Of a stretch of DNA of 13,620 nt, positions 13,610 to 13,620 are shown piece by piece. Source of the DNA: Darwinibacter acetoxidans_A. Lineage in GTDB: Bacteria > Bacillota > Limnochordia > Darwinibacteriales > Darwinibacteriaceae. The first letter of the stretch is position 1. Each line of letters begins with the position of its first letter. A program made the translations under genes and the position numbers. The notes below the pieces were generated by a model. The model searched no databases. It was given only the letters and a program-made list of their open reading frames with translations, and was not told where the DNA came from. The stretch is taken from positions 1 to 13,620 of the forward strand of contig JBHGWS010000063.1 in NCBI GenBank assembly GCA_041936745.1. Direction: 5' to 3'.

Positions 13610-13620
13610 CACATTTTCTT

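Overview
The window looks like chromosomal DNA of an anaerobic, probably spore-forming Firmicute of the Clostridia type. The signs are a serS gene behind a T-box leader, a NusG domain II lipid-anchored/secreted-type protein, a YqhV (DUF2619) gene, a YlbF gene, strong AGGAGG-type ribosome binding sites in front of GTG and TTG starts, and tRNA genes with encoded CCA ends. The lineage below class level cannot be fixed from the sequence. Almost every gene lies on the minus strand, so transcription runs right to left, away from an rRNA operon whose 5S gene enters at the right edge.

Left edge to about 1880: the end of an integrated element. A gene fragment of the sce7726 family (a PD-(D/E)XK-like protein) runs off the left edge. 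It diverges from a tyrosine integrase that keeps its complete catalytic set, carries an HTH-like insert in its core-binding region and appears to lack its normal N-terminus. Behind the integrase come a terminator, a pair of 10-bp direct repeats one helical turn apart, and the 3' end of tRNA-Arg(ACG), the probable attachment site.

1879-5092: tRNA-Arg(ACG) and tRNA-Ser(GCT) form a small operon with its own promoter and terminator. Next to it is a run in which one promoter precedes tRNA-Ser(TGA), then a NusG-II protein, an OmpR/PhoB-type response regulator and a PhoR/WalK-like histidine kinase, with no terminator seen between the tRNA and the protein genes.

5144-9290: serS (T-box with UCC serine specifier), an MFS transporter and glyA. 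With the two tRNA-Ser genes this makes a serine-centred neighbourhood: serine/glycine interconversion, serine charging, and serine tRNAs.

9347-12232: yqhV is the only plus-strand gene outside the element; it is divergent from glyA and convergent with asnS. A likely operon runs ylbF, an endonuclease IV-like TIM-barrel gene, and asnS (the last two overlap by 4 bp).

12420-13620: mscL with a strong terminator, about 500 bp with no convincing gene but several hairpins, then the 5S rRNA terminator, 5S rRNA, and the start of the 23S-5S spacer with a 13-bp tandem repeat.

Most of the window is ordinary housekeeping DNA. The part most worth a second look is the element at the left: a nuclease-like cargo gene, an unusual integrase and a tRNA attachment site.
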